From assembly GCF_015350805.1 (NCBI RefSeq), contig NZ_JADKSG010000001.1, positions 186,001-250,000 of the forward strand: 64,000 bases of DNA, given 5' to 3'. The DNA is from Herbiconiux sp. VKM Ac-1786. Lineage in GTDB: Bacteria; Actinomycetota; Actinomycetes; Actinomycetales; Microbacteriaceae. This document shows, piece after piece, positions 8,633 to 17,698 of the stretch. Positions within the stretch are counted from its first letter, which is position 1, and each line of letters begins with the position of its first letter. The position numbers were made by a program, and so were the translations under genes. Below the pieces are notes generated by a model. That model searched no databases, was not told the origin of the DNA, and saw nothing but the letters and a program-made list of their open reading frames with translations.

Positions 8633-8861
8633 CGGTGTCCACCACGTCTACACGAACGCGCCGGCCATCGGCCAGAGCGGTGACGAGGGTGCGCAGCGCC
8701 TTGGCGGTGCGACCGGAACGGCCGATCACGCGGCCGAGGTCATCGGGGTTCACACGAACCTCGAGGACCTCGCCGCGCGGTGAGCTCTTCGTGATGACCC
8801 GGACGTCGCCCGGGTTGTCGACGATCCCCTTGACGAGGTGCTCGAGAGCGGGAGCGAGCAA
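8625..8861 (-). CDS. khpA: KH-domain RNA-binding protein KhpA
   Basis: 78 residues from a TTG at 8861, two bases after the rpsP stop. A single KH domain with the GxxG loop in LGRVIGRSGRTAKALRTLV. KhpA proteins bind RNA, often with KhpB/EloR, and affect cell-wall growth or sRNA function in Firmicutes. The position between rpsP and rimM is the classic one. Its last codons overlap the start of rimM, suggesting coupling. Confidence 0.93.
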   Translation of the reverse strand: MLAPALEHLVKGIVDNPGDVRVITKSSPRGEVLEVRVNPDDLGRVIGRSGRTAKALRTLVTALADGRRVRVDVVDTDY

Positions 8862-8863
8862 GG

Positions 8864-9331
8864 TCAGGCCTTGTCCGCGGCGTCTTCGGCGGCCTCGACG
8901 GCAGCCTCGTTGGCCTCGGTGTCGGTCGCGGCAGCGGCCTCGGCGTCAGCAGCGGCCTCGGCCTCGACGGCCTTGGGCTCGGCGGCCTTCGGCTTCAGGA
9001 CGGGCTTCTTCTTCTCGTCGACGACGAAGGCCTCCTTCTCGCCCTTGACGCGCACGGTCGAGACCGCGTCCTTGTCGCCCTTGAACTTGCCCCAGTCGCC
9101 GGTGAGCTTCAGCAGCGCGGCCACCTGCTCGGTGGGCTGGGCGCCGACGCCGAGCCAGTACTGGGCACGCTCGGAGTCGACCTTGATGACCGAGGGCTCC
9201 TCGGTCGGGTGGTACAGACCGATCTCCTCGATGACGCGACCGTCGCGCTTGGTGCGCGAGTCGGCGACGACGATGCGGTAGTACGGCGCACGGATCTTGC
9301 CGAGACGCTTCAGACGGATTTTGACAGCCAC
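8864..9331 (-). CDS. rpsP: 30S ribosomal protein S16 with long acidic tail
   Basis: 155 residues. The S16 fold fills the first 80 or so ([44 protein letters not shown]). The rest is an actinobacterial-type extension that becomes Ala/Glu-rich ([20 protein letters not shown]) and probably disordered. I start at the GTG at 9331, preceded by AGGAGAATT; the longer reading upstream has no family similarity. First gene of rpsP-khpA-rimM. The promoter must lie in 9332-9508, which also serves the divergent gene. Confidence 0.95.
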   Translation of the reverse strand: MAVKIRLKRLGKIRAPYYRIVVADSRTKRDGRVIEEIGLYHPTEEPSVIKVDSERAQYWLGVGAQPTEQVAALLKLTGDWGKFKGDKDAVSTVRVKGEKEAFVVDEKKKPVLKPKAAEPKAVEAEAAADAEAAAATDTEANEAAVEAAEDAADKA

Positions 9332-9508
9332 AATTCTCCTGTGTGATCTATGAGGTGGGCGAACTGGGGGCCGTGAGCGTGGGGGCACACTCGGCACAAG
9401 CTCTGAGGGAATCCACTCCGCCTGATTAGAGGGTCGGGCGGGGGCAGACTCGACTGGCTATTCTGACAGAGATTGCTCCCAAAGCGGTAATTCTGGAAAG
9501 GCCCCTGC

Positions 9509-10642
9509 ATGGAGATCTCCTTCGCCCCCTCGGAGCGCTCGACCCTCGGCATCGAATGGGAGGTCGCGCTCGTCGAGCAGAGCTCGGGAGATCTGGTGTC
9601 GGTGGCGGCCGATGTGCTCGACGCGCTCCGGCAGGACGACGGCTCCGAGCATCCGCGGATCACCGGCGAACTGCTGCTCAACACGGTCGAGCTCGTCAGC
9701 GGGGTGCACCACCGGGTGGCGGATGCGGTGGACGATCTGCAGGGCCAGCTCGCCGAGGTGCGGGCCATCACCGACCCCCTCGACGTCGAGGTGATGTGCG
9801 CCGGCTCGCACCCCTTCGGGCAGTGGTTCGACCAGACCGTCACCGACAAGGAGCGCTACCACAAGCTGATCGACCGCACCCAGTGGTGGGGGCGCAACAT
9901 GATGATCTGGGGCATCCACGTGCACGTCGGCATCGACGACCGCGAGAAGGCGCTGCCGATCGTGAACTCGCTGCTGAACTACTACCCCCACCTGCAGGCC
10001 CTCAGCGCCTCGAGCCCGTTCTGGGGCGGGGTGAACACAGGATACGCCTCGAACCGGGCGCTGATGTTCCAGCAGCTGCCGACCGCGGGCCTGCCCTACC
10101 AGTTCGGCGCCTGGGCGAACTACGAGGAGTACGTCGACGACCTGCTGCGCACGGGCGTGATCAGCGACCACACGGAGGTGCGCTGGGACATCCGGCCGAG
10201 CCCGCAGTGGGGCACGGTCGAGATGCGCGCCTGCGACGGCCTGTCGAGCCCCGAGGAGATCGGGGCGGTGGCGGCGCTCATCCAGTGCCTCGTCGACGAC
10301 ATGTCGGCCCGCCTGGACGCCGGCGAGGAGCTGCCGACGATGCAGCCCTGGTACGTGCGCGAGAACAAGTGGCGGGCCGCCCGCTACGGCATGGACGCCG
10401 AGATCATCCTGAACTCCGCGGGCGACGAGCAGCTGGTGACGGATGCGGTGGCCGGCGAGCTCGTTCGCCTCGCCCCGGTCGCCGAGCGGCTGGGCTGCGC
10501 GGTCGAGCTCGACCAGGTGAACCTGATCCTCGAGCACGGCGCGAGCTATCAGCGGCAGCTGCGGATCGCCGAGGCGAACGGGGGGAGCCTGAAGGCGGTC
10601 GTGGCATCGCTCACGCGGGAGCTGCGGCACGGGCTCGCCTGA
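9509..10642 (+). CDS. YbdK-type carboxylate-amine ligase (GCS2 family)
   Basis: 377 residues. Belongs to the glutamate-cysteine ligase family 2; YbdK enzymes join glutamate and cysteine weakly, and the natural substrate in actinobacteria is unknown. Typical features: TLGIEWEVALVE at the start, GSHPFGQW, WGIHVHVGIDDREKA, SASSPFWGGVNTGYASNR and RPSPQWGTVEMRACDG. No signal peptide. GGAAAGG lies before the ATG. The organism makes mycothiol rather than glutathione by lineage, so a glutathione role is unlikely. Confidence 0.88.
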   Translation: MEISFAPSERSTLGIEWEVALVEQSSGDLVSVAADVLDALRQDDGSEHPRITGELLLNTVELVSGVHHRVADAVDDLQGQLAEVRAITDPLDVEVMCAGSHPFGQWFDQTVTDKERYHKLIDRTQWWGRNMMIWGIHVHVGIDDREKALPIVNSLLNYYPHLQALSASSPFWGGVNTGYASNRALMFQQLPTAGLPYQFGAWANYEEYVDDLLRTGVISDHTEVRWDIRPSPQWGTVEMRACDGLSSPEEIGAVAALIQCLVDDMSARLDAGEELPTMQPWYVRENKWRAARYGMDAEIILNSAGDEQLVTDAVAGELVRLAPVAERLGCAVELDQVNLILEHGASYQRQLRIAEANGGSLKAVVASLTRELRHGLA

Positions 10643-10727
10643 GCATCCGCTCGCCCGCCCGCGCGCCGGCCGGCCCGCCCGCTCGGCCGCCCGCCCGCGC
10701 GGCCGCCCGCCCGCTCGCCCACTTGCG
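10643..10727. repeat. GCCCGCCCG low-complexity spacer between convergent genes
   Basis: Between two stop codons the DNA is nearly pure G+C, built of GCCCGCCCGC, GCGGCC and GGCCGC blocks that can fold several ways. It begins with the word GCATCCG at 10643-10649. A transcription stop for both flanking genes is plausible but no single stem dominates. Confidence 0.5.
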
Positions 10728-11537
10728 CTAGGTCGTGACCGAGTCGCGCCAGGCCACGAGGTCGCGCACGCCCTGCATGTCGAGCTCGGGCGCCGTGATG
10801 CCGAGGGTGAAGAGCGTGACGCCGAGCTCGAGCTGCCGGTCCATGTCGGGCAGGCCGTCGCCGCGGGCGCCGCGCGTACCCACCGAGATCTCGATCTCGG
10901 ACATCGGGCGGTCGACCTTCTCGCACCATTCGCCGAGGATGCCGAGCTTGCGCTCCAGCGTCTCGGTGTCGGCGAAGGAGTGCCAGATGTCGGCGTGCTG
11001 GGCCACGATGCGGAGGGTCTTCTTCTCTCCGCCGCCGCCGATCAGCACCGGGATGTCGCGGGTGGGCGCCGGGTTGAGCTTCGCCCAGCGCGACTCGATG
11101 CGGGGCAGGGCTTCGGCGAGGGCATCCAGTCGCTGACCGGCCGTGCCGAACTCGTAGCCGTACTCGTCGTAGTCACGCTCGAACCAGCCCGAGCCGATGC
11201 CGAAGATCAGCCGGCCCGTGTCGCCGTCATGGGCGCTGATGTGGTCGACCGTGCGGGCCATGTCGGCCAGCAGGTCGGGGTTGCGGTAGCTGTTGCAGGT
11301 GACCAGCGGGCCGAACTCGATGCGGGACGTCTGCTCGGCCCAGGCGGCGAGCATGGTCCAGCCCTCGAAGTGCAGGCCGTCGGGCTCGCCGGAGAGCGGG
11401 TAGAAGTGGTCCCAGTTGAAGGCGATGTCGACGCCGAGGTCTTCGAGCTCGGCGAGGGTGTCGCGGATGGTCGCGTAGGAGGCGTGCTGGGGAGCGATCT
11501 GCACGCCGACGCGCACAGGGCGGGAGGTGGTCGTCAT
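10728..11537 (-). CDS. LLM class F420-dependent oxidoreductase
   Basis: 269 residues. Luciferase-like (beta/alpha)8 barrel oxidoreductase: VRVGVQIAPQHASYATI at the start, FNWDHFYPLSGEP, LGVDIAF, LIFGIGSGWFERDYDEYGYEF and IPVLIGGGGEKKTLRIVAQHADIW. The pattern is that of TIGR03560-like F420-dependent enzymes. Substrate unknown. I start at the ATG at 11537, six bases after TATGCT; the frame is open further upstream but runs toward ffh and lacks similarity. It stands alone between convergent and parallel neighbours. Confidence 0.85.
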   Translation of the reverse strand: MTTTSRPVRVGVQIAPQHASYATIRDTLAELEDLGVDIAFNWDHFYPLSGEPDGLHFEGWTMLAAWAEQTSRIEFGPLVTCNSYRNPDLLADMARTVDHISAHDGDTGRLIFGIGSGWFERDYDEYGYEFGTAGQRLDALAEALPRIESRWAKLNPAPTRDIPVLIGGGGEKKTLRIVAQHADIWHSFADTETLERKLGILGEWCEKVDRPMSEIEISVGTRGARGDGLPDMDRQLELGVTLFTLGITAPELDMQGVRDLVAWRDSVTT

Positions 11538-11543
11538 GGTGCC

Positions 11544-11549
11544 AGCATA
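11544..11549 (-). promoter_or_regulatory. -10 element of a leaderless promoter (LLM oxidoreductase)
   Basis: TATGCT, six bases, then ATG at 11537. Supports the chosen start. Confidence 0.55.
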
Positions 11550-11601
11550 GGCACGCTGAGGCCGCCTGGCGCCTAGCCGCTCACCGACCGCGAGGCTCCG
11601 A

Positions 11602-13179
11602 CTAGCGCAGGAAGCGCTGCAGGGCCTCGAGCTCCTCGGGGCTCGGGTTCTGGCCGCCCGCCGGGGCCTTGGCGCCGAGGCCGAAACCGGCACCGCCGCC
11701 CGAGCCCGCCGCGATCGCCGGCTTCTCACCCGAGGCGCGCGCCGCGTTCTCGGCCGCCCGCTTCGCGGGGTTGCCCGAGCGCGATCCGCTCTTCTTCTTG
11801 GCCTGCGGCTTGCCGCGCCCGCCGCCGAAGCCGGCACCCGGGATCGGGCCCATGCCGGGCACGTTCGGCACGCCGCCCTTCGCGACCGTCTTCATCATCT
11901 TCGAGGCCTGCTCGAAGCGCTGCACGAGCTGGTTCACGTCGGTGACGGTCATGCCGGAACCGCGCGCGATGCGCAGGCGCCGCGAACCGTTCAGGAGCTT
12001 CGGGTTGGTGCGCTCGGCCTTCGTCATCGACTGGATGATCGCCTCGGTGCGCACGATCTCCTTCTCGTCGAAGTTGTCGAGCTGCTCCTTCAGGCCGCCG
12101 GCGCCGGGCAGCATGCTCATCATCTTCTTGATGGAGCCGACGTTGCGCAGCTGCTGCATCTGCTTCAGGAAGTCGTCGAGCGTGAAGCTGTCGGTCGCGA
12201 ACTTCTCGGCGACCTTGCGGGCCTCCTCCTCGTCGAAGGCGCCCTGCGCCTGCTCGATCAGGGAGAGGATGTCACCGAGATCCAGGATGCGCGAGGCCAT
12301 CCGGTCGGGGTAGAAGGGCTCGAAGGCGTCGAGCGTCTCGCCGGTCGAGGCGAAGATGATGGGGCGTCCCGTGACCGACGCCACGGACAGCGCGGCACCG
12401 CCTCGGGCGTCGCCGTCGAGCTTGGTCAGCACGACACCGGTGAAGTCGACGCCCTCCTGGAACGCGCGGGCGGTGGCCACCGCGTCCTGACCGATCATCG
12501 CGTCGATGACGAACAGCACCTCGTCGGGGTCGACGGCCTTGCGGATGTCGGCCGCCTGCTTCATCATCTCGGCGTCGACGCCGAGGCGGCCGGCCGTGTC
12601 GATGATGACCGTGTCGTACTGCTTGTCGATCGCGTACTTGATCGAGTCCTTCGCCACGCGCACCGGGTTGCCGACGCCGTTGCCGGGCTCGGGGGCGTAG
12701 ACCGGCACGCCGGCCTGGCCGCCGACGATCTGCAGCTGGTTCACCGCGTTGGGGCGCTGGAGGTCGGCCGCGACGAGGATCGGGGTGTGGTTCTCCTTGG
12801 CGAGCCAGCGCGCGAGCTTGCCGGCGAGGGTCGTCTTACCGGCACCCTGGAGGCCGGCGAGCATGATCACGGTCGGCGGCTTCTTCGCGAACTCGAGCCG
12901 GCGCTGCTGCCCGCCGAGGATCTGCACGAGCTCCTCGTTGACGATCTGCACGACCTGCTGGGCCGGGTTCAGGGCGCGGTTGACCTCGTCGCCGAGGGCG
13001 CGCTCGCGAACCTTGCCGGTGAACTCCTTGACGACCTCGAGCGCGACGTCGGCGTCGAGCAGGGCACGGCGGATCTCGCGCACCGTGCTGTCGACGTCGG
13101 CCGGGCTCAGCTTGCCCTTCGTGCGGAGGTTCTTGAAGGTTTCGGCGAGCCTGTCCGAGAGATTTCCAAAAGTAGCCAT
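11602..13179 (-). CDS. ffh: Signal recognition particle protein Ffh
   Basis: 525 residues. GTPase of the signal recognition particle; binds 4.5S RNA and signal sequences and docks on FtsY. N domain 1-90, G domain with P-loop GLQGAGKTT at 108-116, DTAGRLGVDAEMM and TKLDGDARGGAALS; M domain with the RNA-binding SRRLRIARGSG and a methionine-rich helix. The tail is Gly/Ala/Lys-rich (FGGGRGKPQAKKKSG), as in other actinobacteria. The partner ftsY lies 3.4 kb away in the same direction. Confidence 0.97.
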   Translation of the reverse strand: MATFGNLSDRLAETFKNLRTKGKLSPADVDSTVREIRRALLDADVALEVVKEFTGKVRERALGDEVNRALNPAQQVVQIVNEELVQILGGQQRRLEFAKKPPTVIMLAGLQGAGKTTLAGKLARWLAKENHTPILVAADLQRPNAVNQLQIVGGQAGVPVYAPEPGNGVGNPVRVAKDSIKYAIDKQYDTVIIDTAGRLGVDAEMMKQAADIRKAVDPDEVLFVIDAMIGQDAVATARAFQEGVDFTGVVLTKLDGDARGGAALSVASVTGRPIIFASTGETLDAFEPFYPDRMASRILDLGDILSLIEQAQGAFDEEEARKVAEKFATDSFTLDDFLKQMQQLRNVGSIKKMMSMLPGAGGLKEQLDNFDEKEIVRTEAIIQSMTKAERTNPKLLNGSRRLRIARGSGMTVTDVNQLVQRFEQASKMMKTVAKGGVPNVPGMGPIPGAGFGGGRGKPQAKKKSGSRSGNPAKRAAENAARASGEKPAIAAGSGGGAGFGLGAKAPAGGQNPSPEELEALQRFLR

Positions 13180-13309
13180 CGTGCGCCTAGTTTAACCGTT
13201 CCGCGGGCCGGCCGAGGCGCGCTCACGGCGAACGCCGCCCGGCGCCGTTCCCAGCCGGTCTGCAACTCGTTAACGTAAAGTAAACAGTTGGCCGGAAGGG
13301 GGTGCACGC

Positions 13310-14683
13310 ATGAGTGCGATGTTCCGATCCCTCGCCAGCATCGACTACCGCATCTGGTTCGCCGGCGCCCTCGTCTCCAACGTCGGCACCTGGATGCAGC
13401 GCACCGCCCAGGACTGGATCGTCCTCACCGAGCTCAGCGACCACGACGCCGTGGCGCTCGGCATCACGACCGCGCTGCAGTTCCTCCCCCAGCTGCTGCT
13501 GGTGCCCTTCTCAGGGCTCATCGCCGACCGGCTCGACCGGCGCCGCACGCTGATGGTGACGCAGCTCGCCATGGGTCTGCTCGGCGCGGGGCTCGGCGTC
13601 ATCGTGCTGGCCGGGCTCGCCCAGCTCTGGATCGTCTACCTCTTCGCCCTGCTGCTCGGCGTCGCCGCCGCGGTCGACGCCCCGGTGCGCCAGACCTTCG
13701 TCTCTGATCTCGTGGCCGGGCCGAACCTCGGCAACGCGGTCGCCCTCAACTCGGCCTCGTTCAACGCCGCCCGCACGATCGGGCCGGCCGTCGCGGGCCT
13801 GCTCGTCGCCGGGATCGGGGCGGGCTGGGTGTTCCTCCTCAACGCCGTCACGTTCGCGGCCGTGCTGGCGTCGCTCGTCGCGATCCGCCGCGACCGGCTG
13901 GTGCAGCAGCCGCGGGCGCCCCGGGCGAAGGGGCAGCTGCTCGAGGGCTTCCGCTACGTCCGCCGCCGGCCCGACCTGCTGATCGTGTTCGCGGTGGTGT
14001 TCATCATGGGCACCTTCGGCTTCAACTACCAGATCTTCACCTCGACCATGGCGACCGTCACCTTCGGCCTGGACTCGGCGGGCTTCGGCATCCTGACCTC
14101 GGTGATGGCCGTCGGATCGGTGGCCGGGGCGCTGCTCTCGGCGAGCCGGGACAAGCCGCGGGTGCGACTGGTGTTCCTGTCGTGCGGGCTGTTCGCGGTG
14201 GCGGCGCTGGCCGCGGCGCTGGCGCCCTCGCTCGTGACGTTCGCCGCGGCCATCGTGCTGATCGGGTTCGCCGGGCAGGTGATGATCACGACCGCCAACG
14301 GCACCGTGCAGACGAGCACCGATCCGCTGATGCGCGGGCGGGTGATGGCGCTGTACATGGCGATCCTGATGGGCGGGACGCCGATCGGGGCTCCGCTGAT
14401 CGGGGCCGTCGCCAACACGCTCGGGCCGCGGTGGGGGCTCGGGGTCGCCGCCGCCGCGGGGTTCGCGGCCTTCGCCGCCGGGGTGGTGTGGCTGGCGGTG
14501 TACCGCCGGGCGCGCATCCGTCGCACCGGGCACGGGCTGGGCGCACGGCTGCAGCTGGTCTACGGGGAGGGCGACCGGATGGCCGGGGCCGTCACCGCGA
14601 CCGGGTCGTTCCAGGCGGTCAGGCCGCGCGCGGAGCTGGCCGAGGATCTGTCGCTCGACGAGGCGGACGCGCGGCGGGGCTGA
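13310..14683 (+). CDS. MFS transporter, DHA3-type exporter
   Basis: 457 residues with about 12 membrane helices. N-terminal pattern FRSLASIDYRIWFAGALVSNVGTWMQRTAQDWIVL and the loop GLIADRLDRRRTLMVTQ fit the EntS/DHA3 group of drug or siderophore exporters. About 50 hydrophilic residues follow the last helix. GGAAGGGGG lies eleven bases before the ATG. The 130-base gap from divergent ffh contains an A+T-rich stretch (GTTAACGTAAAGTAAAC at about 13269-13285) that could be promoter or operator DNA. Substrate unknown. Confidence 0.85.
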   Translation: MSAMFRSLASIDYRIWFAGALVSNVGTWMQRTAQDWIVLTELSDHDAVALGITTALQFLPQLLLVPFSGLIADRLDRRRTLMVTQLAMGLLGAGLGVIVLAGLAQLWIVYLFALLLGVAAAVDAPVRQTFVSDLVAGPNLGNAVALNSASFNAARTIGPAVAGLLVAGIGAGWVFLLNAVTFAAVLASLVAIRRDRLVQQPRAPRAKGQLLEGFRYVRRRPDLLIVFAVVFIMGTFGFNYQIFTSTMATVTFGLDSAGFGILTSVMAVGSVAGALLSASRDKPRVRLVFLSCGLFAVAALAAALAPSLVTFAAAIVLIGFAGQVMITTANGTVQTSTDPLMRGRVMALYMAILMGGTPIGAPLIGAVANTLGPRWGLGVAAAAGFAAFAAGVVWLAVYRRARIRRTGHGLGARLQLVYGEGDRMAGAVTATGSFQAVRPRAELAEDLSLDEADARRG

Positions 14684-14744
14684 GTCTGTTCTTTCTCTCG
14701 TAGTTCGTCTTTTCGTTGTCGGGGGCCTCTGCTTGAGTGGACGC

Positions 14745-15632
14745 ATGCGCCACTCCATCGTCATCCTGCCCCAGTACCCCTGGCCCGAGATGCGGCGGCG
14801 CTGGCAGCTCGCGGAGGAGCTGGGCTTCGACAGCGCCTACACCTACGACCACCTCTCGTGGCGGTCGCTCGCCGACGAGCCCTGGGGTGCCACGGTGCCG
14901 ACGCTCGCGGCGGCCACGCTGGCGACGTCGCGCATCCGGCTGGGCACCTTCGTGGCGTCGCCGAACTACCGGCACCCCGTGCCGTTCGCGAAGGAGCTGG
15001 CCGCTCTCGACGAGCTGTCGGGCGGGCGGATGACCTTGGGTCTCGGCTCGGGAGGCACGGGTTTCGACGCCACCGTGCTCGGCGCCGAGGTGCTGCCGCC
15101 GCGGGCGAGGCACGATCGCTTCGCGGAGTTCGTGGCGCTGCTCGACGAGCTGCTGCGCTTCGAGCAGCGCGGGTCGGGCGGCATCTCGTCGTCGGGGTCG
15201 TTCTACACGGCTCAGGATGCGCGGATGGTCGGTGCGCCGTCGCAGACGCCGCGCGTGCCGTTCCTGATCGGCGGCAACGGGCCGAAGGGGCTCGCGCTGG
15301 TGGCGCGGTACGGGGAGGGCTGGGTGACGACCGGGCGCGACGGCGCCACGGGTTCGGCGTGGTGGGATGCGGTGGCCGAGCAGTGCGCGCGGCTCGACGA
15401 CGCGCTCTCGGCCGCGGGGCGCTCGCCGTCCTCCCTCTCGCGGCACCTCTCGCTCGACAGCGGCGGAACGTACTCGCTCGAGAGCGTCGACGCCTTCGAG
15501 GAGCTGTCGGGGCGGGCCGCCTCGCTCGGGTTCACCGACGTCGTGAGCCACTGGCCGCGGGAGTCGGGCATCTACGCCGGGCGCGAGGAGGTGCTGCTCG
15601 AGGTGGCCTCGCGCTTCGGCGCCCACGGGTAG
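14745..15632 (+). CDS. LLM class F420-dependent oxidoreductase
   Basis: 295 residues. A second luciferase-like oxidoreductase, only distantly like the one at 10.7 kb: SIVILPQYPWPEMRRRWQLAEELGFDSAYTYDH, RIRLGTFVASPNYRHPVPFAKEL, GRMTLGLGSGGTGFDA and VPFLIGGNGPKGLALVARYGEGWVT. I chose the ATG at 14745; TTGAGT ends seven bases upstream and a TTG at 14733 would add four residues. The downstream hydrolase begins ten bases after the stop, so the two may act together, but the substrate is not evident. Confidence 0.84.
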   Translation: MRHSIVILPQYPWPEMRRRWQLAEELGFDSAYTYDHLSWRSLADEPWGATVPTLAAATLATSRIRLGTFVASPNYRHPVPFAKELAALDELSGGRMTLGLGSGGTGFDATVLGAEVLPPRARHDRFAEFVALLDELLRFEQRGSGGISSSGSFYTAQDARMVGAPSQTPRVPFLIGGNGPKGLALVARYGEGWVTTGRDGATGSAWWDAVAEQCARLDDALSAAGRSPSSLSRHLSLDSGGTYSLESVDAFEELSGRAASLGFTDVVSHWPRESGIYAGREEVLLEVASRFGAHG

Positions 15633-15635
15633 CGT
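15630..15635 (+). promoter_or_regulatory. -10 element of a leaderless promoter (alpha/beta hydrolase)
   Basis: TAGCGT overlaps the stop codon of the upstream oxidoreductase; six bases later comes the GTG at 15642. Confidence 0.5.
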
Positions 15636-15641
15636 GGAGGG

Positions 15642-16469
15642 GTGGAGTTCGCGACCAATCCCCATGACGGCGTCCGCATCGCGTATCGGCACCAGGCTCC
15701 GACCGCCGCGCATCCGTCTGTCGGCGACGGGTCGGCGCCCGTGCCTCTCGTGCTCGTGCACGGCACCGCGCTCTCGCAGGCGATCTGGCGCGGCTTCTGG
15801 TACCTGAAGGCGTTCGCGCCGTCGCGCGCCGTCGTCACGCTCGACCTCCGCGGTCACGGCCGCAGTGACAAGCCGCACGACGCCGCCGCCTACGACATGG
15901 GCCGCTTCGTCGACGACGTGGTGGCGGTTCTCGACGCCCTCGGCATCGCCCGGGCGCACTACCTCGGCTACTCCCTCGGTGCCCGCGTCGGCTTCTCGCT
16001 CGCCGCCACCCACCCCGACCGTCTGGCGAGCTTCATCAGCGTGGCGGGCGCGCCCGGCACCGGCGCCGGCACCTTCGACCGGGTCTTCTTCGAGGGCAGC
16101 ATCGATGCGCTCGAGCGCGGCGGCATGGAGGGCTTCCTCGCCGAATGGCAGCGCACCACCGGCAGCCCCGTCGACCCGATCACCCGCACGGCCTTCCTGG
16201 CGAACGACGCCCCGGCCCTCGCAGCCTACATGCGCGAGACCGAGCGCCAGGCGACCGTGCCCGACGACCTGATCGCCCGCTTCCCGATGCCGCTCCTCCT
16301 GCTGGCCGGCACCCGCGACCGCCCCCGCCTCCGGGCGGCCGAGCACGTGCAGGCGGCCCTCCCCACGGCCGAGCTCACGATCCTCGACGGCGCCACCCAC
16401 GCCGACACCCCCCGCCACCCGGGCGCCCTCCCGGCCATCCAGGCCTTCCTCGACCGCCACCCCGCCTGA
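15642..16469 (+). CDS. Alpha/beta hydrolase
   Basis: 275 residues, GTG start. Alpha/beta fold: VPLVLVHGTALSQAIW (oxyanion region), LDLRGHGRSDKP, nucleophile Ser in LGYSLGARVGFSLA, Asp in LLLLAGTRDRPR and His in ILDGATHADTP. No signal peptide. The pattern is that of esterase or 3-oxoadipate-lactonase-like enzymes, but no substrate can be assigned. Probably transcribed with or just after the LLM oxidoreductase. Confidence 0.84.
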   Translation: MEFATNPHDGVRIAYRHQAPTAAHPSVGDGSAPVPLVLVHGTALSQAIWRGFWYLKAFAPSRAVVTLDLRGHGRSDKPHDAAAYDMGRFVDDVVAVLDALGIARAHYLGYSLGARVGFSLAATHPDRLASFISVAGAPGTGAGTFDRVFFEGSIDALERGGMEGFLAEWQRTTGSPVDPITRTAFLANDAPALAAYMRETERQATVPDDLIARFPMPLLLLAGTRDRPRLRAAEHVQAALPTAELTILDGATHADTPRHPGALPAIQAFLDRHPA

Positions 16470-16530
16470 CCGGCGCGACCGCGCGGACTAACGACCGGCC
16501 CGAGCGGCGAGCCAGCAAACCAGCGCGGAC

Positions 16531-17398
<868 letters not shown>

Positions 17399-17406
<8 letters not shown>

Positions 17407-17671
17407 TGCGCTCGGACACCTCGCGCGCCGACGGGTTGGTGGCCGTCGAGCCGTCGGGGAAGATCAGCGTCGGAACCGTCTGGTTGCCGCCGTTCACCGA
17501 GGCGACCAGCTCGGCCGTGCCGTCGACCTCCTCGATGTTCACCTCGGTGTAGGCGATGCCCTGCGCGTCGAGCTGGCTCTTCAGGCGCTTGCAGTACCCG
17601 CACCAACCGGTGGAGAACATGGTGACGGAGCCCGCGGCGGGCGTGTAGGTGTCGATCGAGGCGATGCTCAT
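17399..17671 (-). CDS. Mycoredoxin-type glutaredoxin
   Basis: 90 residues. Glutaredoxin fold with the dithiol site WCGYC (Cys24, Cys27), cis-proline in QTVPTLIF and DGSTATNPSAREV, as in actinobacterial mycoredoxin-1, which reduces mycothiol mixed disulfides. The protein is cytosolic. The start ATG follows TAAACT by six bases, so it is probably leaderless. The overlap with ftsY suggests one transcript, mixing redox and secretion functions with no obvious link. Confidence 0.9.
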
Positions 17672-17677
17672 GGCATC

Positions 17678-17683
17678 AGTTTA
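17678..17683 (-). promoter_or_regulatory. -10 element of a leaderless promoter (mycoredoxin-ftsY)
   Basis: TAAACT, six bases, then ATG at 17671. Confidence 0.55.
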
Positions 17684-17698
17684 AGCCCGGCCGAGGGC

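Noticed and set aside
9509-10642. Glutathione or ergothioneine (EgtA) ligase
   Set aside because: The sequence is of the YbdK group and no partner genes such as egtB-D or a glutathione synthetase are adjacent.
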